Positions 28,510-38,036 of a DNA stretch of 64,000 nt are shown here, one piece after another. The translations under genes were made by a program, and so were the position numbers. How positions within the stretch are numbered: the stretch's first letter is position 1; each line of letters opens with the position of its first letter. The stretch comes from Lachnospiraceae bacterium. Its GTDB lineage: Bacteria > Bacillota > Clostridia > Lachnospirales > Lachnospiraceae. The stretch covers positions 80,759-144,758 of the forward strand of contig JAILIS010000047.1 in assembly GCA_024695145.1 (NCBI GenBank), read 5' to 3'. The notes beneath the pieces were generated by a model. The model was not told the origin of the DNA, searched no databases, and saw nothing but the letters and a program-made list of their open reading frames with translations.

Positions 28510-29228
28510 TCATTACCATGGCGGGACTGGGGACCCGATTCAGAAAAGCCGGGTATGACCTGCCCAAATATGAGATAGAAGTCAGGGGCAGGACGCTGTT
28601 TTCCTGGTCGATGGAAAGCATTTCCTCATTTTTTCAGCCCGGTTGTGACTGTTACTTTATTGTCAGATCCGAGGACGGATCCGCTGATTTTATATTGAAC
28701 GAGTGGAAAAAGATCACGGGATCAGATGCAGGGGCTCATGTTATACCGATAGATCATATGACTGACGGACAGGCCACCACGGCCATGCTTGCCGCTCCTT
28801 TGTGGAAAAAAGATGACAGCCTCCTGATCTATAATATAGATACGTATGTCGAAGCCGGTCAGATGAGACCGGAAGATGTCGAGGGTGACGGATTTATCCC
28901 GTGTTTTAACGCACCGGGTGACCACTGGAGCTTTGTAGCAACAGATGAGAACGGTGATGCCGTAAAGGTAGCGGAAAAACAGCGTATTTCAGACAACTGC
29001 ACGGTCGGGGCATATTTTTTTGCCACCTGTGCACTCTATGAGAAGCTGTACAAAGAGTACTACAAAGATGATTCGAACATGCAGAAGGGTGAAAAGTATG
29101 TGGCGCCCATGTATGATCATATGATATCCAGCGGATATAAGGTCAGGATAAAAACGATTGATGCGGATCGCGTACATGTTCTCGGAACACCCGAAGAACT
29201 TAAGATATTTGCCGAAGAAGGAAATTGA
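28500..29228 (+). CDS. Nucleotidyltransferase (sugar/alcohol-phosphate NTP transferase)
   Basis: MQIVITMAGLGTRFRKAGYDLPKYEIEVRGRTLFSWSMESI. Confidence 0.87.
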   Translation: MQIVITMAGLGTRFRKAGYDLPKYEIEVRGRTLFSWSMESISSFFQPGCDCYFIVRSEDGSADFILNEWKKITGSDAGAHVIPIDHMTDGQATTAMLAAPLWKKDDSLLIYNIDTYVEAGQMRPEDVEGDGFIPCFNAPGDHWSFVATDENGDAVKVAEKQRISDNCTVGAYFFATCALYEKLYKEYYKDDSNMQKGEKYVAPMYDHMISSGYKVRIKTIDADRVHVLGTPEELKIFAEEGN

Positions 29229-30703
29229 GAAGACGCATGAGACCGGGCAGGAACTATTTCAAAAGAGGAATCAGTTACCTTAAGAGGAACGGACTGAAGA
29301 AGACGTTATGGAAAAGTGCCGAGCGAATTCAAATGGACACTGCAGAGAAGGATTACGTTCCTTACCATGCCGATGAGAGAACCCTTCACGCCCAGAGAAA
29401 CCGTGAATTCCGCCATCCGTATAAGATAAGCATACTTGTACCCGTATATGAGACAGATCCGCATCTTTTCAAGAAGATGCTCGATTCCGTCGGCGATCAG
29501 ACATACGGAAACTGGGAGCTGATACTTGCCGATGCTTCCGCGGATTCATCGAGAAGGGACATCGTAAGATCTTTTCTCGAGCAATATAACTTAAGGTGCA
29601 AAGACAGATACGGAAGCCCGTTTGACAAAGTCACGTATGTGAAGCTTGGTGAGAATAAAGGTATATCCGGCAATACCAATGAAGCGCTTAAGCGTGCGCA
29701 CGGAGATTATGTTGCACTGCTGGATCACGATGATATTTTGGAAAACACGGCTCTTTTTGATATAATGTCTGCCATAGAAGAAGAGGAAAATGCCGGCAGG
29801 GATGAAGACTCCATCAAGAAAGTGATGGCGGTATACACCGATGAAGATAAGATAACCTCGGACGGTAGCACGTATTTTTCCCCGCATTACAAGCCGGATT
29901 TTGATCCTGTTGCGCTTTGTACGAATAATTACATTTGCCATTTCTTTGCGGTCGATGCCGATCTGGCCAAGGGAACGGGCGGATTCAGGCCGGAGTATGA
30001 CGGAGCGCAGGATCATGATTTTATATTAAGATGCGTTGAAGGCATCAGGCGTGATCAGATCATCCATATCCCGAAGGTACTGTATCACTGGAGGAGTACA
30101 CAAGGATCAACGGCGGAAAATCCCGATTCGAAGCTTTATGCTTACGAAGCCGGAAAAAAGGCCGTTGCGGATCACTTCAAGAGGATGGGGCTTGACGTTA
30201 AAGTAACAGACACTTCTCATCTGGGTTTTTTTGAGTTGGATTATGCCCTGCCACACGACCCGGTAATGTGCATCACAACCGAGAGTTACAGAAGGCTTTC
30301 AGAGTCGTCTTCGGAACTTCCCGGAGACGGATATATAATGATACTGTCGGGCGATCTTGCTCCGGAGGACAGGGACTACGCACGGATCATGGCATCGTGC
30401 ATGTGTCTTCCGTTTGTCGGTTGTGTAACCGGAAAGATCATCGGCAGGAATAAGAAAATCGAAAGCGCAGGTTTTGACACGGATGAGTCCGGGCAGATCG
30501 TGCCGTGCTTTAACGGGCTTGACAGAAGATTTTCCGGATATATGCACAGAACCTCCACGGACCGGCTTGTTGATGCGTTTTCCGAGGACTGCGTTCTTGT
30601 AAGACTTGATGCCGTAAAAGAGATATATCCGCATATAGTGTTAAAAGACGGATTTGACGTATATTACATGGCCCGGGCGGAATTTGTCAGAAAGAGTGTA
30701 TGA
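29225..30703 (+). CDS. Glycosyltransferase: intact N-terminal GT2 domain, degenerate C-terminal GT2-like region
   Basis: SILVPVYETDPHLFKKMLDSVGDQTYGNWELILADAS...LLDHDDILENTALFDI; C-terminal region lacks the nucleotide-binding segment present in the paralog at 18471-20477. Confidence 0.87.
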   Translation: MRRRMRPGRNYFKRGISYLKRNGLKKTLWKSAERIQMDTAEKDYVPYHADERTLHAQRNREFRHPYKISILVPVYETDPHLFKKMLDSVGDQTYGNWELILADASADSSRRDIVRSFLEQYNLRCKDRYGSPFDKVTYVKLGENKGISGNTNEALKRAHGDYVALLDHDDILENTALFDIMSAIEEEENAGRDEDSIKKVMAVYTDEDKITSDGSTYFSPHYKPDFDPVALCTNNYICHFFAVDADLAKGTGGFRPEYDGAQDHDFILRCVEGIRRDQIIHIPKVLYHWRSTQGSTAENPDSKLYAYEAGKKAVADHFKRMGLDVKVTDTSHLGFFELDYALPHDPVMCITTESYRRLSESSSELPGDGYIMILSGDLAPEDRDYARIMASCMCLPFVGCVTGKIIGRNKKIESAGFDTDESGQIVPCFNGLDRRFSGYMHRTSTDRLVDAFSEDCVLVRLDAVKEIYPHIVLKDGFDVYYMARAEFVRKSV

Positions 30704-31650
30704 AAGAAGTAACCGTTATAATACCGAATTACAACGGGATCCGGTATATCAGCCACTGTCTTGATGCGCTAAAACTGCAGAGCATCGAGATCGATATCAT
30801 AGTTGTGGATAATGGCTCCGATGACGGCTCCGATGAGGCGGCAGCCGCTTATGAAGGGGTGCGGCTCATAAAGCTTGATGAAAACACCGGATTCTGTCAT
30901 GCCGTAAATGTAGGCATCAAAGCGGCCAAAACGGATTACGTGATCCTTCTCAACAATGATACGAGAGTCGGGGCGGATTTTGCAAAGGAGCTCCTTTTGT
31001 GTGCAAAAGCCCGCAAGGATACGTTCAGTGTGGCATCGAAGATGCTCCAGATGAGCGATCCCGGGAAGATAGATTCGGCGGGAGATCTGTATTGTGCTCT
31101 CGGCTGGGCTTTTTCCATCGGAAAGGACGGCAGCAGCAGTAAATACGACAGGGAAGAAGAGGTTTTCTCGGCATGTGCGGGTGCAGCCATATACAAAAAA
31201 TCGCTGATAGAAAAGCTCGGATACTTTGATGAGCAGCACATATCCTATCTTGAGGATCTCGATATAGGGTACAGGGCGAGGATAAACGGGTATATCAACC
31301 GTTATACACCAAAGGCCGTTGTATATCATGCGGGAAGCGGTACGACCGGATCAAGATACAACGCGTTCAAGGTAAGGATGGCGGCGAGAAACAGCATATA
31401 CGTCATACATAAGAACATGCCGATTGTAATGGTCGTGCTCAATCTGCCGTTTCTTCTTGCGGGATTCGGCATAAAAATGCTGTATTTTGCAAAAAAAGGC
31501 TTCGGAAGGGAATACGTTACCGGTATCCGGCAGGGTTTTTCGCTCAGCCGCTCCAATCCGAAATATCCTTTACGTGTTGGGAACACATTGAATTACTGCC
31601 GCATTCAGCTGGAATTGTGGATAAATATAATCCGGAGGATAACCGGATAG
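30700..31650 (+). CDS. Glycosyltransferase family 2 (rhamnosyltransferase-like)
   Basis: VTVIIPNYNGIRYISHCLDALKLQSIEIDIIVVDNGSDDGSDEAA...VILLNNDTRVG...GYFDEQHISYLEDLDIGYRARINGY. Confidence 0.92.
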   Translation: MKEVTVIIPNYNGIRYISHCLDALKLQSIEIDIIVVDNGSDDGSDEAAAAYEGVRLIKLDENTGFCHAVNVGIKAAKTDYVILLNNDTRVGADFAKELLLCAKARKDTFSVASKMLQMSDPGKIDSAGDLYCALGWAFSIGKDGSSSKYDREEEVFSACAGAAIYKKSLIEKLGYFDEQHISYLEDLDIGYRARINGYINRYTPKAVVYHAGSGTTGSRYNAFKVRMAARNSIYVIHKNMPIVMVVLNLPFLLAGFGIKMLYFAKKGFGREYVTGIRQGFSLSRSNPKYPLRVGNTLNYCRIQLELWINIIRRITG

Positions 31651-31674
31651 GATTTTTCGGTAAAAGAGGATGTT

Positions 31675-33075
31675 ATGATCAGGGACAACCAGAGGCTTAT
31701 CAACAGACTGACACTTGTGATCGACGGTTTTGCCATCGCCGCCAGCTATCTGTTCGCATATTTTCTGAAATTCGAGAGCGGACTCTTACTGTATGAGGAA
31801 GGCCTCAGCACGCGGACATACATGACCGCGCTCTATTTTCTCATTCCCGGCTATCTGATCCTGTATTATCAGATGGATCTTTACAATACGAGAAGGGCAT
31901 CGGGACGAAAGAGAGAGCTTTTAAACGTTATCAAGGCCAACACGGTCGGTGCCCTTATATTCATGATGACACTGTATCTGATCAATCAGCCTGATTTTTC
32001 GAGGCAGATGATCTTTATATTCTGGGGCGTTTGCATATGCTTGGAGACAGCGGTCCGGAACGCCATGAGAGCCCTGATGATGTTCTGGTGGAAAAAGGGC
32101 TTTAATCTCAAATATGTCCTTCTTGTCGGCTATTCCGGATCTGCCGAGAGCTACATCAAAAAAGTGATCTTAAATCCGCAGTGGGGTTATGTGATCAGGG
32201 GAATACTCGATGATAATATCGAAAGAGGTACCGAATATAAGGGAATAAAGGTTCTCGGAACGATCGACAATCTCCCGCTTATCCTTCCGGAAAACAAGCT
32301 GGACGAGATTGCCATCACCCTTCCTCTTGGACAGTACGGCAGGCTGAAAGAGATAGTCGCGCTTTGCGAAAAATCAGGAGTGCACACGAAGTTCATTCCC
32401 GATTATGCCGGTGTCATTCCGGACCGTCCGTATACCGAGGATATACAGGGACTTCCCGTTATTAACATACGCCGTGTGCCCCTTAACATAACGGTCAACA
32501 GCCTGATAAAACGTCTGGTTGATATAACGGGCTCCGTGGCGGGGATCATTATATCAAGCCCGATCATGATAGTGTCTGCGATACTTATAAAGCTTACGAG
32601 TGACGGGCCTATAATCTTTGCACAGGAGCGGGTCGGGCTTCACAACAAGCCGTTTCAGATGTATAAGTTCAGGACTATGATCGAGCAGACCGAGACGGAG
32701 GAAGCCGAGGGCTGGACCGTCAGGGATGACCCCAGAGTCACAAAAGTGGGCCGTTTCCTTCGAAAAACCAGTCTGGACGAGCTTCCGCAGCTGTTCAACA
32801 TACTTTTCGGGCAGATGTCCCTCGTGGGTCCCCGCCCGGAACGTCCCCAGTTTGTTGAGAAGTTCAAGGAGGAGATCCCCCGATACATGATCAAGCATCA
32901 GGTTCGTCCCGGTCTTACCGGATGGGCGCAGATCAACGGGCTTCGCGGCGACACCTCGATAGAAGAGCGGATAAACTACGATCTTTATTATATTGAGAAC
33001 TGGACACTGGAATTTGATATAAAGATCCTTTTCCTGACGGTATTCCGCGGGTTCATCAACAAGAACGCGTACTGA
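31675..33075 (+). CDS. Undecaprenyl-phosphate glucose phosphotransferase-like (WcaJ family)
   Basis: N-terminal TM bundle; FAQERVGLHNKPFQMYKFRTM...RFLRKTSLDELPQLFNILFGQMSLVGPRPERPQFV...GLTGWAQINGLRGDTSIEERINYDLYYIENW. Confidence 0.95.
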   Translation: MIRDNQRLINRLTLVIDGFAIAASYLFAYFLKFESGLLLYEEGLSTRTYMTALYFLIPGYLILYYQMDLYNTRRASGRKRELLNVIKANTVGALIFMMTLYLINQPDFSRQMIFIFWGVCICLETAVRNAMRALMMFWWKKGFNLKYVLLVGYSGSAESYIKKVILNPQWGYVIRGILDDNIERGTEYKGIKVLGTIDNLPLILPENKLDEIAITLPLGQYGRLKEIVALCEKSGVHTKFIPDYAGVIPDRPYTEDIQGLPVINIRRVPLNITVNSLIKRLVDITGSVAGIIISSPIMIVSAILIKLTSDGPIIFAQERVGLHNKPFQMYKFRTMIEQTETEEAEGWTVRDDPRVTKVGRFLRKTSLDELPQLFNILFGQMSLVGPRPERPQFVEKFKEEIPRYMIKHQVRPGLTGWAQINGLRGDTSIEERINYDLYYIENWTLEFDIKILFLTVFRGFINKNAY

Positions 33076-33097
33076 TACGGGAAGGGACGATAAGACC

Positions 33098-34027
33098 ATG
33101 ACGGTAGATGTTATAATCCCAACATATCATCCGGATGAAAGACTTTCGCGGATCGTTTCCGACCTTGCGCGGCAAAGCACGCCCCCCTCGCACATAATTC
33201 TGATAAACAGCGAGGATGATCGCGGAAACAGCCTTTTACCGCCGGACATATTGACACATGAGCTTGTTAGGGTCATAAACATCAAAAAGGACGAGTTTGA
33301 CCACGGTGGAACGAGAAATGCGGCAGCCACGGGTTCCGAGGCTGATTTTCTGCTCTTTATGACACAGGATGCCGTGCCTTACGATGATGATCTTATCTCG
33401 AATATGCTGAAAGCCTTTGAAGATACCGGCGTTGCCGCTGTATATGCAAGGCAGCTTCCCGATGATGACGCATCTCCCATCGAGAGATTCTCAAGATCCT
33501 TTAACTATCCGGAAGGATCCTGCGTAAAATCAAAAGATGACAAGACAAGACTCGGGATCAAGACGTATTTCTGCTCCAATGCATGTGCCATGTATCAGGG
33601 TGATGTCTTCCGGAAGCTCGGGATGTTTCCGGTCAACATGATATTTAACGAGGATATGGTATTTGCGCACACTCTTATAGAAAACGGTTACCGTATCGCC
33701 TACTGTGCGAAGGCGAAAGTGTATCATTCGCATAATTACACGAATATGCAGCAGTTTCACAGAAACTTTGACCTTGCGGTATCGCAGGCCATGCATCCGG
33801 AAGTATTTGAGAGTGTATCGTCGGAATCCGAGGGAGCGGTATATGTAAAGAAGGCTTTTTCGTATTTTTTGAAGGAAAAAAAGCCGTGGTATTTCATCCC
33901 CTTCGGAGTTCAGTCAGTATACAGGCTGGCAGGTTATAAGCTCGGAAAGAAATACGCAACGCTGCCGAAAAAGCTCGTGAGAAGATTCACGGCCAGCCCC
34001 GGATTTTTTGACCGGCAGGAAAGATAG
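33098..34027 (+). CDS. Glycosyltransferase family 2
   Basis: VDVIIPTYHPDERLSRIVSDLARQS...FDHGGTRNAAA...LFMTQDAVPYDDDLI. Confidence 0.9.
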   Translation: MTVDVIIPTYHPDERLSRIVSDLARQSTPPSHIILINSEDDRGNSLLPPDILTHELVRVINIKKDEFDHGGTRNAAATGSEADFLLFMTQDAVPYDDDLISNMLKAFEDTGVAAVYARQLPDDDASPIERFSRSFNYPEGSCVKSKDDKTRLGIKTYFCSNACAMYQGDVFRKLGMFPVNMIFNEDMVFAHTLIENGYRIAYCAKAKVYHSHNYTNMQQFHRNFDLAVSQAMHPEVFESVSSESEGAVYVKKAFSYFLKEKKPWYFIPFGVQSVYRLAGYKLGKKYATLPKKLVRRFTASPGFFDRQER

Positions 34028-34039
34028 AAGGAAAAAACA

Positions 34040-35539
34040 ATGAGTGATATAAAAGAATACTGCCGTATGTGCGGCAGGAGTACGGATGATGTCGGAGAAC
34101 TGCTGACTATCACCGGCGGACTCAGGGTGTGCAGAACGTGCCTTGAGGATGCCATGAGGATGGCGGAAAAGCTCATGCCCGGCCTCTCACCCGTGCAGAT
34201 GAAAGACAACGGAAACGATACAGCAGGCAATACGGAAGTGTCCGAAAACACACCTTCCGATCCCTCCGCTCCCGAAGAAGGCGATACTCCCCCGGGTGAG
34301 GATGATCCCAAAAAGGGCGGTTCGGTGCGCTTTGCCGGGGGCTTTGGACTTCCGAATGTCGGATTTTTGAACATGGCGGATCTTCAGAACATGATGTTCG
34401 GCAATCCCGCCGCCAAGAAAAAAGACCGTAAGGAGAAGAAGGATGCACCTGTCATAGACATCAGGAATATCCCTCTGCCTCATAAGATCAAGGAACTGCT
34501 CGATGAATACGTTGTCGGACAGGAACAGGCGAAAAAGGTCATGTCCGTCGCCGTATATAACCATTACAAGCGAGTGGCATCGGAGAGCATGAAGCCCGAG
34601 GAGTTCGAAGAGGCCCTGCGTGATGTCGAGATCGAAAAATCAAACGTCCTTCTGATAGGTCCGACCGGCTGCGGCAAGACCTATCTTGTAAAAACGCTCG
34701 CAAAGCTTCTCGATGTACCGCTTGCCATTACCGATGCGACAACACTTACCGAAGCCGGATATATTGGAGATGATATAGAAAGCGTTGTATCAAAGCTCCT
34801 GGCCGCTGCAGACAATGATGTCGACAGGGCAGAGACCGGTATAATATTCATAGATGAGATCGATAAGATCGCCAAGAAAAAGAATTCACATTCAAGGGAT
34901 GTATCGGGAGAGAGCGTGCAGCAGGGGATGCTGAAACTCCTCGAGGGCGCCGAGGTTGAAGTCCCCGTGGGAGCCAATTCCAAAAATGCCATGGTGCCGC
35001 TTGCGACCGTTGATACGAGGAACATCCTGTTCATATGCGGAGGAGCGTTCCCCGATCTTGATGAGATCATAAAGCAGAGGCTGCGCAAACAGACTTCCAT
35101 AGGATTTAACGCCGAGCTCAAGGACAGCCTGGACAAGCGAAAGGATATCCTTTCCGAAGTCACTGTTGACGATGTCAAGAAGTTCGGAATGATCCCCGAA
35201 TTTGTCGGCCGTCTTCCGGTTATATGTACGATGCACGGGCTGAGCGATGAAATGCTCGTGGATATACTAAAAGAACCGAAAAATGCCATAATCAAGCAGT
35301 ATCAGAAGCTTTTATCCCTTGACGAGGTCGATCTGAAGTTCACGGATGATGCTCTTCTGGAAATAGCCAAAAAAGCGCAGGAGAAAGACACGGGAGCGCG
35401 GGCGCTCCGCGCGATCATAGAGGATATCATGCTTGATATCATGTATGAGATACCGAAAGATGACAACATCGGAAGAGTGACCATCACGAAAGAGTATCTT
35501 GAGGGCAGCGGTTCACCGCTCATCGAGACCAGAGGCTGA
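34040..35539 (+). CDS. clpX: ClpX-like AAA+ unfoldase with N-terminal C4 zinc finger; divergent RKH loop and long linker
   Basis: CRMCGR...CRTCLE zinc finger; GPTGCGKTYLVKTLAKLLDVPLAITDATTLTEAGYIGDDIESVVSKLL; FIDEIDKIAKKK...RDVSGESVQQGMLKLLEG; TSIGF loop; GARALRAIIE sensor II. Confidence 0.93.
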   Translation: MSDIKEYCRMCGRSTDDVGELLTITGGLRVCRTCLEDAMRMAEKLMPGLSPVQMKDNGNDTAGNTEVSENTPSDPSAPEEGDTPPGEDDPKKGGSVRFAGGFGLPNVGFLNMADLQNMMFGNPAAKKKDRKEKKDAPVIDIRNIPLPHKIKELLDEYVVGQEQAKKVMSVAVYNHYKRVASESMKPEEFEEALRDVEIEKSNVLLIGPTGCGKTYLVKTLAKLLDVPLAITDATTLTEAGYIGDDIESVVSKLLAAADNDVDRAETGIIFIDEIDKIAKKKNSHSRDVSGESVQQGMLKLLEGAEVEVPVGANSKNAMVPLATVDTRNILFICGGAFPDLDEIIKQRLRKQTSIGFNAELKDSLDKRKDILSEVTVDDVKKFGMIPEFVGRLPVICTMHGLSDEMLVDILKEPKNAIIKQYQKLLSLDEVDLKFTDDALLEIAKKAQEKDTGARALRAIIEDIMLDIMYEIPKDDNIGRVTITKEYLEGSGSPLIETRG

Positions 35540-35569
35540 TGCTTCATTTGTATTTATGTTCTATATTAT

Positions 35570-35609
35570 TGCGTCTGATTTTGGTATAATAGATCAGACG
35601 CATTTTTTT
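35570..35609 (+). terminator. Rho-independent terminator after the ClpX-like gene
   Basis: TGCGTCTGAT (35570-35579) / ATCAGACGCA (35593-35602) perfect 10-bp stem followed by TTTTTTT. Confidence 0.85.
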
Positions 35610-35658
35610 GTAATATATCGCAGGGGAAGCTTTTCTCCTGCAGTTATTTGGAGGTCAT

Positions 35659-36138
35659 ATGCTGGATCAATCATTCTATGACAAGGCGGATGAGATCATA
35701 TCCGTTCACGGAAAAGGGAAGGAATCTCTCATACCCATCATGCAGGATATACAGGCCGAGTACCGTTATATCCCGCCCGAACTGCTGTCCTACGTTGCGA
35801 AAAAGATCGGAGTGACCGAGGCCAAGGCCTATTCGGTCGCAACATTTTACGAGAATTTCTCTTTTGACAAAAAGGGCAAGTATGTCATCAAGGTCTGCGA
35901 CGGAACCGCCTGTCATGTCAGGAAGGGAACACTTATACTCGAACGTCTGAACAAGGAACTCGGACTGTCGGCGGGCAAGCATACAACGGACGACATGCTC
36001 TTTACCGTTGAGACCGTATCGTGCCTCGGAGCCTGCGGGCTGGCACCCGTAATGACCGTTAATGACGAAGTTTATCCGGCCATGACCCCGGATAAGGTTT
36101 CCGAGACGATCCAAAAGATAAGGGAGGTAGAAGCATGA
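35659..36138 (+). CDS. hydC: NuoE-like / HydC [2Fe-2S] subunit of NAD-dependent hydrogenase
   Basis: IPPELLSYVAKKIGVTEAKAYSVATFYENFSF...VCDGTACHVRKG...VETVSCLGACGLAPVMTVNDEVY. Confidence 0.92.
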   Translation: MLDQSFYDKADEIISVHGKGKESLIPIMQDIQAEYRYIPPELLSYVAKKIGVTEAKAYSVATFYENFSFDKKGKYVIKVCDGTACHVRKGTLILERLNKELGLSAGKHTTDDMLFTVETVSCLGACGLAPVMTVNDEVYPAMTPDKVSETIQKIREVEA

Positions 36139-38012
36139 ACATGTTACACTCACGCGAAGACCTTTCAAATACGAGGGCCCTTTGTGAGGAGCGCATATCA
36201 AAGATCAAATGCCGCATCCTCATATGTGCCGGTACGGGGTGTCTTGCCGGAGGATCCGGCAGTATATATGAGAAGATGTGTGATCTTTGCGGTAATGACC
36301 CCGATGCGCAGATAGTATTCGGAGAGGAAGTGGCACATGACGGCATCGACATTCAGAAGAGCGGATGCCACGGTTTTTGCGAGATGGGCCCCCTCGTCAG
36401 GATAGAGCCCTACAATTACCTGTATATCAAGGTCAGGCCGGAAGACTGTGAGGAGATATACAATACGACCGTCAAGGGCGGCAAGCCTGTTGAACGTCTG
36501 CTCTATAAGATGAACGGAGTCACCTATCCCGCGCAGGAGGATATACCGTTTTATGCCGGCCAGATGCGTCTGGTCCTGAAAAACTGCGGACACATAGGTG
36601 CGGAACATATTGAGGAGTCACTGGCCTTTGACGGATACAAGGCACTTGAAAAGGCATTGTTTGAGATGACACCCGAAGAGGTCATTGATGTCATATACGA
36701 TTCGAATCTTCGCGGCCGCGGCGGCGGAGGCTTCCAGACCGGATACAAGTGGAAACAGGTGGCAAGGCAGGAAGAGAAGATGCGGTATGTCGTATGTAAC
36801 GGTGATGAGGGTGATCCCGGAGCATTTATGGACAGATCCGTCATGGAGGGCGATCCTCACAAGATGATCGAGGGTATGCTGATCGCTGCATATGCGGTTG
36901 GAGCAAGTGAGGGATATATATACGTGCGTGCCGAATATCCCCTTGCGGTCTCCCGACTGAAGATCGCCATTGCGCAGGCTGAAGAGGCCGGCCTTATAGG
37001 AGAAAATATACTCGGGTCTGATTTTTCATTCAGACTCCATATCAATAAAGGAGCCGGGGCATTCGTATGCGGCGAGGGAAGTGCGCTTACCGCGTCCATT
37101 GAAGGCGAGCGCGGAATGCCCAGGACCAAGCCTCCGCGCACTGTTGAACAGGGACTGTTCGGCAAGCCTACCGTTCTCAACAACGTGGAGACATACGCAA
37201 ACGTTCCGATGATCATTCTTAAAGGCGCCGACTGGTATCATTCCATCGGAACCGAAAAGAGCCCCGGGACCAAAGCCTTTGCGGTTACCGGCAGCATCAA
37301 CAATACAGGTCTTATAGAAGTTCCGATGGGAACGACATTAAGAGAGATCATCTACGATATAGGAGGAGGCATCAAGGGAGGCAAAGACTTCAAGGCCGTG
37401 CAGATTGGAGGCCCGTCCGGAGGATGTCTTATATCTGCGGATCTTGATGTACCGCTGGATTTTGATTCGCTGAAAGCAAAGGGCGCAATGATCGGCTCCG
37501 GCGGACTCGTTATAATGGATGAGGATACATGCATGGTCGAGGTGGCGAGGTTTTTCATGAACTTCACCCAGAACGAGAGCTGCGGCAAATGTGTGCCGTG
37601 TCGTGAAGGCACCATGCGTATGCTTGAGATACTCGAAGACATCGTTGCCGGCCGCGGTACGATGCAGCAGCTGGATCTTCTCGAAGAACTGGGCCATGCC
37701 ATAACTGACACGGCGCTGTGCGGACTCGGAAAATCAGCGGCGCTTCCGGTATTGTCGACCCTGAAGGTGTTCCGCGACGAGTACGAAGAGCACGTGCTTG
37801 AAGGCAAGTGCCGGACAGGTACATGTAAGGCCCTGTCAAAATACAATATAGACCCCGCAAAGTGCAAGGGCTGCAGCAAATGCGCCAGGAACTGTCCCGT
37901 CGAGGCGATCAGCGGGCAGCTCAAATCACCGTACACGATCGATCAGAGCAAGTGCATAAAGTGCGGTGCATGTATGGAAAATTGTCCGTTTGCGGCAATA
38001 TCCGTAATGTAG
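36135..38012 (+). CDS. hydB: NuoF-like / HydB flavoprotein subunit
   Basis: LRGRGGGGFQTGYKWKQV...VVCNGDEGDPGAFMDRSVMEGDPHKMIEGM...CGKCVPCREGTMRMLEIL; C-terminal CKGCSKCARNCP and CIKCGACMENCP. Confidence 0.95.
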   Translation: MNMLHSREDLSNTRALCEERISKIKCRILICAGTGCLAGGSGSIYEKMCDLCGNDPDAQIVFGEEVAHDGIDIQKSGCHGFCEMGPLVRIEPYNYLYIKVRPEDCEEIYNTTVKGGKPVERLLYKMNGVTYPAQEDIPFYAGQMRLVLKNCGHIGAEHIEESLAFDGYKALEKALFEMTPEEVIDVIYDSNLRGRGGGGFQTGYKWKQVARQEEKMRYVVCNGDEGDPGAFMDRSVMEGDPHKMIEGMLIAAYAVGASEGYIYVRAEYPLAVSRLKIAIAQAEEAGLIGENILGSDFSFRLHINKGAGAFVCGEGSALTASIEGERGMPRTKPPRTVEQGLFGKPTVLNNVETYANVPMIILKGADWYHSIGTEKSPGTKAFAVTGSINNTGLIEVPMGTTLREIIYDIGGGIKGGKDFKAVQIGGPSGGCLISADLDVPLDFDSLKAKGAMIGSGGLVIMDEDTCMVEVARFFMNFTQNESCGKCVPCREGTMRMLEILEDIVAGRGTMQQLDLLEELGHAITDTALCGLGKSAALPVLSTLKVFRDEYEEHVLEGKCRTGTCKALSKYNIDPAKCKGCSKCARNCPVEAISGQLKSPYTIDQSKCIKCGACMENCPFAAISVM

Positions 38013-38036
38013 GCATTTGAGGTAGGAGGATCATAA

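Noticed and set aside
35585-35590. TATAAT inside the terminator loop as a promoter for the hydrogenase operon
   Set aside because: No -35 element at 16-18 bp upstream; might still be used but not supportable from sequence alone
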